Origin: Chrysomallon squamiferum
Lineage: Eukaryota > Mollusca > Gastropoda > Neomphalida > Peltospiridae
Direction: 5' to 3'
DNA length: 64,000 nt
NCBI GenBank assembly: GCA_012295275.1
Contig: CM022671.1
Span: forward strand, 32,062,427 to 32,126,426
The notes under the pieces were generated by a model, which was given only the letters and a program-made list of their open reading frames with translations, was not told where the DNA came from and searched no databases. The translations under genes and the position numbers were made by a program. Positions 1 through 10,796 of the stretch are shown here, one piece after another (position 1 is the stretch's first letter; each line of letters starts with the position of its first letter).

Positions 1-297
1 AATAATTTTTTATTATTGTTATTAGTTAATTTTTAGAGTCCCAAATTTTAGTTATTTTCATTGTTTTTCAAGTAGACATATTCAAGTTTGGGTTTTTTTT
101 TAGAAATAGATAAATTGTTTTAGTAAGTGTTTATTTTAGTCATTTTAAGGGCAGCAGTCTGAGTAGACTTTGTGTACTTACTGGTTTGTCTGTGCAAATG
201 ACGAATGAGTTGTTTTGTTATAGTAAAATATTGCCAATGACACGTTTTGCCTTAATACAGAAATCTAGATTGTTTTGTCTGTTATTTGAATATCCCA

Positions 298-307
298 TGT
301 AAATAAA
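298..307 (+). promoter_or_regulatory. Pumilio-type element overlapping an AATAAA
   Basis: TGTAAATA (298-305) matches the PUF-binding consensus TGTANATA, and AATAAA (302-307) overlaps it. Meaningful only if this strand is a 3' UTR, as suggested by the signal at 2014. Confidence 0.3.
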
Positions 308-1134
308 TTCAGTATTAATCATTTTATTTTTAAACTATTAAATGTTATAGTTGTTTATCGAGTTTTAGGAATGAAAAAAAAGTAGTTTTTACTGGCAAAT
401 GTGTGAGCTGTTTTTAATTATGCTTCCACCAGAATAGTTAAAGTATTTTCACAGCATTTAGAGTTTTAATATGTTTAGATGCTTGATTCCGTTAAAATGG
501 AACAGACAATTAATAAATCTATGATAGTGGTTTGTTTTTTGGAGGAATTTTGGTGGTATATATCCTCTCTTTTTTTTTTTTTTTAATTGATAAATAAAAA
601 ACTTTTTAATGGATTCCTGTGCATGTCCAAAATTTTCCTCAACCAGATTTATTTTCATGTCTTCAGAATATTTTTTCTTCTTAGGAACATCTTATTTCAA
701 AGATGTGAATTGAAAGCTACTTTGTACAAAAATAATGCAATCATGGAAAACAAACTAATCACATAGGCATTGGTTGAAAATTTCCTTCAGCACAAATTAG
801 CTAGAAAAATATATGAGAAATAGTTTGCATTTGTTTTTGTTTGTTGTTTTTTTAACTGATTACTAATTTCATTCAAAAACCTCATAATCATGTAACACTA
901 ACCTTAGTTTTAACAATAAATTTTCATTTGCTTCATCCCCAATCTTAGCCAGTACCAGGGTAAAAACAGTTAAAATGTGTGTGTTGTCTTTAGTTTTCAC
1001 TTTTATATAACATCAGCCATGACAAAAATTAAAGACAGTGATTTAAATCAGTTTGAATACAGACAGCTTTAATTCTTATTTTTAATACAGTGTGTACAAA
1101 AATGGAGAATGTTGATTCAAAAATGACTGATGAT

Positions 1135-1480
1135 AATGTGTGCAGTTTATACCATGGTAAAAAATGAGCATGATGCAAAGTGAAATGTGCAAAATTGTGC
1201 AAAATTTTAACCATGGTGAAAAGTTAATGTGTGCAAAATAAATAAATATAATGTGTGCAGAATTTGATGTCAAGGTACAAGTTAATGTGTGCAAAAATCA
1301 CTACTGATTAAAATGCAAAAATTTGGCATTATAGTTTGAAGTTAATTAGTGGAAAATTTGGTGTGGTAATGTTGCTATATCAAAATTGCAGTTATGAAAA
1401 AGAAATTTGCAAAAATTTGCTCTGTGATGTAAAACTGAATTATGTGGGTGCAAATATTGACACTGTGGTGAAAAATTCCT
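1135..1480 (+). repeat. Degenerate tandem repeat with GTGTGCAAAATT core
   Basis: The string GTGCAAAA or GTGTGCARAAT recurs at irregular 20-50 bp steps (near 1189, 1198, 1231, 1253, 1287 and more weakly to 1450), often with ACCATGGT or AGTTAATG beside it. This looks like an old, eroded minisatellite. It forms no coding sequence. Confidence 0.5.
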
Positions 1481-2005
1481 GGGATCAAAATTAAAAGAAC
1501 CTAAAAGAGTAAGTATATTACAGAATTGGAATTTAAATCATAATACTTTCCTAATCCCAACAGATTATTTATTGCTAAATTGGTCTAACAGAAGCAAGCC
1601 TTTTATTATTTGGTATTATTTATTTCTACATGAACTAGAATAAAATTTCTAAAGAAAATGTAGGTCCAGAACACTAAATGTATTTACTGCATAAGATTTG
1701 CACTAGTCCTGATATTTTTTCACCATTGTGAATTCAACATTTGCACATGTAAATCATTGTTAGTGTCAGTTTTAAATGGATTTTAGTCCAGATATGAAAG
1801 AAAAATAAATAATACAAGTAACATTTAAGATTATTGTAAATGCAGAGAATTTAAAAAACTGGTGTTAATTTCGAGATGATGTGCAAAATAAGCTGCAATT
1901 CAAGAAAGACTTCAGATTTTGTTTTGTCAAAGAGAAATGTTTTGTACATTGTAGATCTGTTGTCTTATTAATCTCAGTTGTTGATTTGTGTCTGTGTACT
2001 TTTAC

Positions 2006-2045
2006 TGTACATCAATAAAATGTTGAAAGACAAAACTCACTTGTT
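2006..2045 (+). terminator. Candidate polyadenylation site
   Basis: TGTA (2006-2009) is followed by the hexamer AATAAA (2014-2019), an A-rich cleavage zone near 2030-2038 and a G/U-rich stretch (TTGTTGTTTTT) from 2041. This spacing is that of a standard animal cleavage/polyadenylation site on the + strand. It would end an upstream gene whose coding part lies before the window. Confidence 0.45.
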
Positions 2046-2251
2046 GTTTTTATTTTTTTTATATACAAGTTGTTTTTCGGGGTTCTATTTTATTTTACTG
2101 GCAGTTGCTTTGATGAGTTTAATTGTTAATATATTTTTATTTTTATGGGTCTTTTTGTTTGTTTTCTAATTATTAAAATACACAGATGTCACACATTTAT
2201 GGTTATGGTTTTGTGTTTGTATTTTAAATTTTTAAATTTATTTTATATTTA

Positions 2252-2274
2252 TTTTTTTTTTTTTTTTTTTTTTT
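2252..2274 (+). repeat. Poly-T tract
   Basis: Run of 23 T. A similar T-rich run lies at 2831-2859. Confidence 0.85.
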
Positions 2275-2599
2275 ATTTATTTAAAGGATCTGGGATGCAA
2301 AAAAAGATAAATAAATATAATGATTATAATTTAACCTTTTGTTGTCGTTTTGTTGTGGTTTACTTGCATTGATGTGACTATTCTTTTGTTATTGATACTG
2401 TTTCACATTTTTATTGGTTAAAAAATTAAAAAAGTATTTTTCTAAGTAAATATGTTAATTATATGCACAGTTATATAAATGATTTATTCATTTTCAATTC
2501 AGAGTAACACAAATTTGAATAATTTTATTTCACCTTTTTCTTTTTTATTTATGTTTATTTTTTTATTTTTTTTATTTTTTCATTAAGTGATTATGACAA

Positions 2600-3260
2600 T
2601 AAAGACTGAGTCTCCATGAACTTAACAATAACAAAATATTAAAACAGACCAAGTATCCACACAAATGAGGATATTCAGTTTTCCCTGATCAAGTAGCTTC
2701 AGTAGTACAAACAATAAACAGGATTGAACTTAGATATGAGAAAGAAAGATTAATAAAACAGTCTGGCCTTATTTCTAACAGAAATTTATAAATGTGTTCT
2801 TTTTAATTTTAGAATAATTGTTTTGATGATTTTTTTTATTTTTTTTTTTTTTTTTTTTTGGGTTAATCTCTTGGGGAAGGGTTTTTTGTTTGTTTTTTTT
2901 AAATTATATAATAATGTGTCAGTGATATACTTTTCCTAAATTCATTCATTAAACACAGACAACAACTGTTTATATTTTTGTTTTTTTTATTTATTTCATC
3001 TTTTTTTCTTTATTTTTAATTTATTCATTTATATTTAAATAGTAAATATGTTTTGATACAAATTTTAGCAAATAACTTTTTAAAAAGTAAAAGAAAATTC
3101 AAATAAACTGCATGACAGTCAACAAGTACAGGAAGTTTTTATTTTCATTCCAGTTTAATGCTGAAAAACTGAAACATAACAATGAAAGTTAATTATTTAA
3201 AAGACTGAGTCTTTAGGAAAATAATACAAAACAATAAACAACACAGACTGAGTATACACA
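2600..3260 (+). repeat. Diverged repeat pair with AGACTGAGT motif
   Basis: Blocks at about 2604-2665 and 3203-3262 share AGACTGAGTCT, an A-rich middle and an ACAGACYRAGTAT-CACA end in the same order. They appear to be two diverged copies of one element or tandem family. Related short strings occur near 155 and, reversed, near 4452. Confidence 0.35.
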
Positions 3261-3458
3261 AAGCTATTGGATTACAGACATCAGCTCAAATAATATTAGA
3301 CAGACATCTGTATGAATGTTTACACTAATCTGATGATGATAAATGATAGACTTATTCTGTTGTAGATTTACCTAGTCCAGGTAAAGATTTAGCTTATTAA
3401 GATGACTGATAACACAATGGCCAAGATCAATACATATATGCTTACCTATACATGTTTA

Positions 3459-3460
<2 letters not shown>

Positions 3461-3502
<42 letters not shown>

Positions 3503-3518
3503 CACACACACACACACA
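3461..3518 (+). repeat. (TA)n followed by (CA)n microsatellite
   Basis: About 19 TA units (3461-3499) pass into about 9 CA units (3501-3518). From there to about 4110 the DNA is cryptically simple (CATA/CACA-rich), producing only repeat-driven reading frames. Confidence 0.9.
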
Positions 3519-4716
3519 TTCATACATATAAAAATCACGTACAAACATGTATTACACATACAAATACATACACACAACATACATTAAATTTTATATTTGC
3601 ATGCACATATATACATATCCACACACACACACAATCATACACAAATACACATGTACATGCACACATGTAGATATACAGATGTACACATTCCACAAATATG
3701 TATAGGTTACAATATAAAATTTCAGATCTGTTAACTAAATGTATATATTAACTACAACACACTTTGTTGTTTCTTACTCAAGTTTCTTCTCTTTTACTAA
3801 ATTAATACATTACAAACACCTACATCACACACACACTTAGATGTGTGCACATGCAGATGCATACATACATTCCCAAATATATACACAATATATTTAAAAA
3901 ATATATAATACACACATGCTGCATATTTGTATAATACACAATATACAAACTCATATATAAATGCATATGAATATAAACACATATATCTTACAAGCATACA
4001 CATAAAATTATAAGCATATGCACATCCACATACACATACACAGACACATATACTCATATACAAAGTATACTTATAAATACATACATACATACTCATACAT
4101 ATACCTAAAGGACGTATCCATCAAAATGTAATATACAACACTTTTCAAAGAGTTACTCTTACCATATCATAATCTGTAATATTCATTTTTTTTCATTAGA
4201 TAATCAATTAATAAATAAATAAACACTTTAAAATAATAATTAAAAACATGCTTTTTTCTATACTGTTTGTCTGTTCATTTGTATATCTGCGCACACAATT
4301 ACATTGAACATGTGATGTGGCCTGCCTGTGCATGTGTATGTGCATGTGTTTTTGTTAAATAAAACACCACTGTAATTTGTATTAAGATCAGTAAATGCAC
4401 AAGAACAATGTGAATCAATATATTAATTACCGATATTTAGTTTTATTATTTACTCAGTCTACAAAACATGAATATTCTTTCCGTTACTGATTGATAATGC
4501 AGGTCTGTAGTTTCCAACAACAGTTGTTGTGAATATACTATCAGAGGAAATTACTGAACAGTATATTCCTAACCACTGATGTCTGTTATCAAAGAAACAT
4601 TAGTGGGCTGACATGACAATCATTATGTCAGAGATTGCTTCTATCTTTAGGCAAACATGGATTATAATTTGTTTTTAAATTGATAACTGATACACACGTT
4701 TATATGTGTCTGCGCA

Positions 4717-4717
4717 T

Positions 4718-4755
<38 letters not shown>
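4717..4755 (+). repeat. (TG)n microsatellite
   Basis: About 18 TG units, almost uninterrupted. Confidence 0.9.
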
Positions 4756-4758
<3 letters not shown>

Positions 4759-4794
4759 ATTATCTATGCAATATTTTTACTTTTACAAAACATG

Positions 4795-5075
4795 TTATTA
4801 TTCTTACTAATATTACAACTATTACCAGTATTTGCATAGTACTAGTATCACTGTTACTTCTGTTATCACTACTCTACTATTTCTACAATTAATATCACTA
4901 CAATTACAATCAGAACTATTACCACTACTACTACTACTATTACTACTGAAGCTACTGTTACTACTGCTGCTGTTGCCACTATTACAACTACTTGTACAAC
5001 TATTATCATTACTAATACTACAAATAACATGACGATGTTGATGATGATGATGACGACAATAACAACAATAAGGCA
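4795..5075 (+). repeat. Imperfect (ACT/ATT)n trinucleotide tract
   Basis: About 280 bp of interrupted trinucleotides of the ACT, ATT and ATG classes. It stays open in several frames on both strands as Ser/Asn- or Leu-rich strings, which is an artefact of the three-base period. Confidence 0.8.
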
Positions 5076-6182
5076 ATAATAATAAAAGAATAAAATTAAA
5101 ATTATTAAATATTAACCAAAAAAAGCTACACAAACAATCATAATGATTCCAATATTGGCTTCATACTCATACATTATACACATGTCCCTATGTCAGCTGA
5201 ACTATTACATATTCATAAGGCTGTGAGTTATGAATAAACATCAGCTAATGAAGAACGCAGATTTATTCATGTGAATTACAAAAGTATTTAACCAGTCACA
5301 AAATGGGAGGCTACTGGTCAGTAAGAAAATATTGATTACAATGTAAATATGTTCTGGCTATGAAATCTCGTGGCTTCATCATATAATAATGACGAACTTG
5401 GCTACCCATTTTCTACATTGCTGTGGTCATTTCAGTCTTTGTGGCTGAAGGCCTGTGCAGTACGTTCATTTTAACAACCTCTTTATGTAACTGGTGCTGA
5501 AAGACTTTGTAGTTCAGCAAATTGTTGAATGTAAATTTATTTATGAAGAATGCAAGATGAAGTTTGATGGTAAAGCAAATTTTATAAGATAATTTTTACT
5601 TGAATGCTGTGAATTATTATAGAGCTAGTGCTGCAGTACTGAAATTCCTTTATGCTAATAAAAACCAATAAGGATTCTTCAAAGGTCATGGTATGTACTG
5701 AAATTATATTAAACAAACAAACAAAATAATAATAATAACTAGCTGCTATTGGGAAAATGTTAAAAAGAAAGTTCTGTCAGAATGGGGAAAATGTTTGATA
5801 TCAAACACTCTATGATAATAAAAAAAAAATAGATCAGTAAGTTTTATGATTTTGATGAATGTTTTGTGTGCTGTACTCATCAAGGGTTGGAACAGGTAAA
5901 CAGTACATAGATGATTTAAGAATGATTTATCACGTCTTCATCATTTTTATTATCTTTATCATTTCTGTCACCATCAGTGCTGTTGTTGTAGCTGTTGAAA
6001 ACAAATGATGTAAATTAAGGATTAGTGGTCTGGAAGATATGCCAGTTGTAGTATTTCACAGGATCAATTCTTATTAGTGGAATCTGTTAAGATTTTAAAA
6101 TTCCAACCAGTATTATATAACTGATCTATCAAAATTTGTTATGTGTATACTTTATTTTATATTAATACATAAAGACGCGCAT

Positions 6183-6183
<1 letters not shown>

Positions 6184-6229
<46 letters not shown>

Positions 6230-6310
6230 CATACACATACATTCACACACAACACACACGCACATACATACATACAAATACATACATACATACATAAATA
6301 TACAGACATA
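6184..6310 (+). repeat. (CA)n microsatellite with CATA-rich tail
   Basis: A perfect (CA)n run (6184-6219) is followed by TA and ACATACATA-type sequence to about 6310. Confidence 0.9.
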
Positions 6311-7002
6311 AATACATAGAAAGATATGCAGTAATATGCACAAATGCATCAACCCTACATATTCAGACCTACTTAAGTATCTGTAGATCAACCTTGACCA
6401 ACCCTACACCGCAAATACATACACACACATTCAAGAATTAAAAAACAAACAGAAAAACATTAACCGACATTCCATTTAGAATCGAGTCTGAATAATGGAA
6501 AAGATCTGAAGTGCTTTTCTTTCACTTCTGACAAGTAAAGACCTCTTGCGTACAGAAGTATCGGCCATTATTTATTCACTGCGAACCTATTGTCGGCGGT
6601 GTGAAGTGTCAAATGTACCGGTAACCGTGCAAAACAAGCATCGATTGATGTCGTCTGAGGGAAAAACGGAAGAGCGAAAAACAAACACTGCGCGTTGTTT
6701 GCAAATCAATCGGTGTTATTTATTCCGTCATTAGTCACAATAAAAATAAATTATCATGTATCGGATTTTGTGAGAATTTTTTCTTTTTTTTCTTTTTTAA
6801 GCTAAAAAGAAAGTGAAATCAAACAGAAGTGTTGCGTAACAAATATGGCGATGCCGGTTACTTTCGGATAATTAACTTTAAATAAAGATGCTTCCTGCTA
6901 GTAACAGTAGTAATAGTAGCAGTAGTAACTATATCATTATATGATTATTATTAATGCTTTTTATTGGGAGTATTGGTATCAGAATTATTATTACTAATAT
7001 TA

Positions 7003-7020
7003 TCATCATCATCATCATCA

Positions 7021-7072
<52 letters not shown>

Positions 7073-7110
7073 ATTATTATTTATTTATTTATTTTATTTA
7101 TTTATTTTTG
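7003..7110 (+). repeat. (ATC)n-(ATT)n-(TTTA)n compound microsatellite
   Basis: ATC units (about 7003-7022) pass into some 16 ATT units (to 7070) and then TTTA-like units (to about 7110). It gives an all-isoleucine or all-leucine translation that is not a protein. Confidence 0.9.
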
Positions 7111-7682
7111 TGTTACAGTTGTTTTGTATTTTATTTGAGAAATAATAAACGAGGGATGAAATGCTGAGACAGAAAGATAATAAATAAATAAATTTAAAAA
7201 ATAATAATGAAATAGCCATAACGCACACAATAAACCAGCAGTTTTCGTTTCAAAGAGTATATATTTTTCAAAATGTGTGGTCCGTTTTAAATCCTGAAAT
7301 CTTTTCTTTGTTTTTGTTTTTCTTCTTTCCGTCTCTCTCTCTCTCTCTTTTTTTTTTCTCTCTCTCTTTTTTAAAATTTGTATTCTTGTTTTGTTAATAC
7401 GTGAACTCAAGAAAGAAGAAAGTGAGTATTTTAGCCTCGAGTATAATTAATCATAACAGAGACTATAGAAAGTTAGGGTAAAGGAAGGAGTATCATTCGT
7501 AATTTGAGAACTGATCAAGCGTATAATTGTCGAGCGTATAATAATAAATTACGGATAATGAAGGTGCTGCGTAACAAAAGATACCCAACACCCGAAATAA
7601 TTAATTATACTACATAATGGTGTCTGTCCCAAAACGAGGCTGATGCCTTGGCGGTCATTAGGTATTGATGAGCGATGTCTGT

Positions 7683-7693
7683 GACGCCATCTT
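7683..7693 (-). promoter_or_regulatory. YY1-like site beside a long pyrimidine tract
   Basis: GACGCCATCTT on + reads AAGATGGCGTC on -, the YY1 consensus. A long C/T tract (7690-7740) follows. The motif sits in the CpG-rich zone next to the CpG-poor left region, so it could belong to a promoter of a minus-strand neighbour, but no exon supports this. Confidence 0.3.
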
Positions 7694-7707
7694 CTTTTTC
7701 CTTTTCC

Positions 7708-7734
7708 TTTTTTTTTTTTTTTTTTTTTTTTTTT
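7708..7734 (+). repeat. Poly-T tract
   Basis: Run of 27 T. Confidence 0.85.
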
Positions 7735-7944
7735 CTTTTCGTGTTAAGGAAGAAGTATCAATGGAAAGTTTCTTTCGCTAAGAAGTCGACCATAAATTGT
7801 TAATCTTAGACAAAATACTGACAATATTTGTTGTTTTAATGTCTTCTCTTTTGCAGACACACAAACATTGCTTCCGTATTTGTTTTTTATTTTTTATATT
7901 ATAATTTTTTTTATATATGTATTTAATAATTTAATAAACACAGA

Positions 7945-8085
7945 TTGATTGATGCATGGATGGATAAACAGATAATCAGACAGATCAACAAACAGACAGA
8001 CAGATAGCTAGCTAGATAGAAAAACGGAAAGATAGACAGACAGACAAGCAGACATACAGGGACACAGGAAAACAGAGAGATGTGC
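7945..8085 (+). repeat. GACA/GATA-type tetranucleotide repeat
   Basis: Interrupted GATG, GACA and GATA units over about 140 bp. The opposite strand reads as Cys/Leu/Ser-rich repeats. Confidence 0.75.
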
Positions 8086-8241
8086 TCAGCTGTAGTTCTC
8101 TGCCTGGTGTGTTTTACGTCACTGGGTAAGTTTACCGCTGCACTCCATCGGGTTTCTTTAGATTCTAGATACAACTGTTTATCCGGTGAAATAATATATA
8201 AACCTCTGTCTTTCGAAACGTGAAACAAAAGATTCTTGGCA

Positions 8242-8260
8242 GCTAATCGATTACATTAGC
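8242..8260. promoter_or_regulatory. Inverted homeodomain-type sites GCTAAT-N7-ATTAGC
   Basis: GCTAAT (8242-8247) and ATTAGC (8255-8260) are exact inverted copies spaced by 7 bp, with CGATTAC between them. TAAT cores arranged head to head suit paired homeodomain binding. Seen directly; function inferred. Confidence 0.3.
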
Positions 8261-9260
8261 CCATGGCGTGGCAGATTACCGTTCCTTGATACCACATTAC
8301 ATTTAAACTCTATGACTGACACCTTATAATGGTTAATATTAAGAAGTATTTGGATGTCGTTAAGCCAATAGACAGTCGTTCATTCGTTCAACAAATCCGT
8401 CATTATTTCAGGCCTACTCATTTCGTCTTACAATCAGTGACAGGTCAGGAATTAAACACGACGAGGCCACACGCTGTGATAAGCTGCAGAGGCCCCATTT
8501 GGCAAATATTACCAAATAGTAAGACTTTGTGAATCTTTGAGTAAATCTAAATGAATAAAAAAAATTTTTTTTTTTTGAAATTTAGCAGCAGTAGACTTTG
8601 TAACGGTTACTAAAATTAAAGTTGAAAAAAATCCCGCTGAACTGAAAACTAAGCACCAGTTCCAGGAAAAATACATTCACAAAAAAAACAAAAAAACACA
8701 TTAATAAATAAATAAATGATACATCTAACGTCAGCTTTGTTTTATCGGTAAATATTATTTATTTCTATACTTTGATAAACTGGCTCTCTAATCGGTAAAC
8801 TTTCTCCTAACTATATCAACTCTTTATCATTCATCTTAAGAAGATCAATAAAATCAGAAATGTCCAATAAAACCAACACTAATCTTGAACTTTATTATTA
8901 CCACACATCAACACATTTCGACAAATTATTACTGTATGTAAGATACTTAATAAGCGATCTCAGAAGTTTAGGTAAGTGATACTCTCTCGTGGACTAACTT
9001 CTTTCATCGATCTTTTGTATAAATATATCCACAGTGTATAGAATCTCAGTTGATAAGCACTGATTGCATCGGGTAACAATGCAGCAGGTACACACTGGCG
9101 TAACAGTCTGATTTGGTATTTCAGCCCAGTGAAGCTTTTAGCTATTAACTGTTTAGTTTATAGTCGAATGTGGCTTTCTTCAATGAATAAATTCCAGCGC
9201 ACGAGCAACGCCATTCCGAAATGTAACAAGACGTTTTTGACATTCCGTCGCTTACTGTCA

Positions 9261-9268
9261 TGACGTCA
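9261..9268. promoter_or_regulatory. Perfect CRE palindrome TGACGTCA
   Basis: The full 8-bp cAMP-response element lies in the densest CpG stretch of the intergenic region (9170-9480). CREB sites are active mainly in unmethylated promoters. No transcript is evident beside it. Confidence 0.35.
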
Positions 9269-9572
9269 CGGTAATATTCTGAAAATTGGAACAATTTTTA
9301 CAAGAAATTCTCTCAGCTTTCACATGTGCCTTATATTAAAATCGTTATTTTTCGGCCTCTGTTTAGAAAATTGTAATTTTCATCTGTTTAGATCTTCGCA
9401 CACTGTCTCCTGCTGTGAGACTTCGTTCGTCTGCTTTTCACTGTCAGTACGAATGCCGATCAGACGTCACTGGGGAATCACAGCTGTCACTCTCGTTCCA
9501 AAGAGATTTGTCAGGAGAAATCTTTAATGCTGTCCTAGAGAAACATCTGATGTGTGGTGTGGCTTTTTGACT

Positions 9573-9595
9573 AAAAAAAAAAAAAAAAAAAAAAA
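9573..9595 (+). repeat. Poly-A tract
   Basis: Run of 23 A. Confidence 0.85.
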
Positions 9596-9881
9596 GGAAA
9601 CCGGTCAATTAAGCGCACATTTTGTATTTACAAACATCACAGAACGGGAATGGATGATGGAGAAGATTTTAGCAGTCTGTTCCAGGAATAAAATAAAATA
9701 CTGATATGATAAATTCAGAATTGTTTTATGTAAGAGAATTAGAATGATAAATGAACGTTGACAGGGAATAATCGGGTTGTTTCGTCAAAAGTCGTTCAGC
9801 TAATCCGTTATTACGAACATTTCCGAAACATTCATTAAATTTAGATGCTAAAGCTTTTCCAGTGTTTTTAGCGTTCCATTG

Positions 9882-9885
<4 letters not shown>

Positions 9886-9960
<75 letters not shown>
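9886..9960 (+). repeat. (GA)n microsatellite
   Basis: About 37 perfect GA units. GA tracts can form H-DNA and bind GAGA-type factors. Its mirror class, (TC)n, occurs at 13068. Confidence 0.95.
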
Positions 9961-9968
<8 letters not shown>

Positions 9969-10620
9969 TTGTTTACTGTATTTACGAAAAGATCTGTCAA
10001 ATAGCACAACAAATTTGTGGCTGGAAAATATCGTAATTTTTAAAGACAAGCTGAAGTCCATTTCTCTTGGTATTAAGAGTTCTTTTATTGCCGTTGTGAC
10101 CGCGTATCTGTCTTAACGTTGCCTTTTAATTATTCCAGACAGTTCGTCTGTCTGACCTTGTAAACCTGACGTTAATGGATAATCAAGATTCATGGGTTTC
10201 GTCTTATTTATCTATTTTTTTTTATTTTATTTTTTTAAGTGAATAAAATAAAATAAGTAAATAATAAAATAAAATAAAAAGATGGTTGTACTAGTAAGAA
10301 AAACAAATTAGAAACATAAAAATATAATAATAATAATAAATAAATTATATTTAATTATAATATATTAATATGTTTAAAAAAGAAGAAGAAAGAAACTGAA
10401 AAACAAAGACGTTACTTAATATAACTTCTTCGGGACACATTTATTAAATGAATAAATATGATTTCTTTTAACATAATAGGAAATATTTCAATATCCCCTG
10501 AAGATTCAAGTACATCTGCTTGGGATAATTCAATAACTGACGATATTTCTTTGATTATTTATTTATTTATTTATAGCAGAGTGAATGATAATTATTATAT
10601 TATTCTTGTCTAAGTCTGGA

Positions 10621-10680
10621 TAGGAGACGATACAGAGATTTGATCCCTGAGGTACAAGATCGTACTACAATACTACTTCC
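10621..10680 (-). repeat. Possible tRNA-derived SINE fragment
   Basis: On the - strand, CAGGGATCAAATCTCTG resembles a tRNA B box and T-arm with upstream GTAGTATTG/GTAGTACG strings as a weak A box. Too degenerate to assign to a family. Confidence 0.25.
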
Positions 10681-10753
10681 ATCCGTGTGAAATCCATGCC
10701 AGAAATTTGACAATTCACCAAATTTATTTTTATATCCAGCTACTGTTTTCAAG

Positions 10754-10756
<3 letters not shown>

Positions 10757-10793
<37 letters not shown>
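10757..10793 (+). repeat. (TA)n microsatellite
   Basis: About 18 TA units. Confidence 0.9.

Positions 10794-10796
<3 letters not shown>

Larger units (their letters stand above)
1..6480. other. CpG-poor AT-rich region, probably 3' UTR/body of a neighbouring gene
   Basis: There are no convincing coding exons. The region has very few CpGs, unlike the following 16 kb, which in molluscs suggests a methylated transcribed unit. On the + strand, 1-2040 has 3'-UTR features: U-rich tracts, a Pumilio-type TGTAAATA at 298 overlapping AATAAA at 302, and a well-formed polyadenylation signal at 2014. From 2040 to 6480 it is dominated by poly-T, (TA)n, (CA)n, (TG)n and trinucleotide repeats. The strand and identity of the putative gene are unknown. 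Confidence 0.4.

Noticed and set aside
4822-5133. Ser/Asn-rich and Leu-rich frames on both strands
   Set aside because: Products of an interrupted trinucleotide repeat. The same applies to frames at 6954-7167, 15072-15313, 21236-21495 and 22380-22688.
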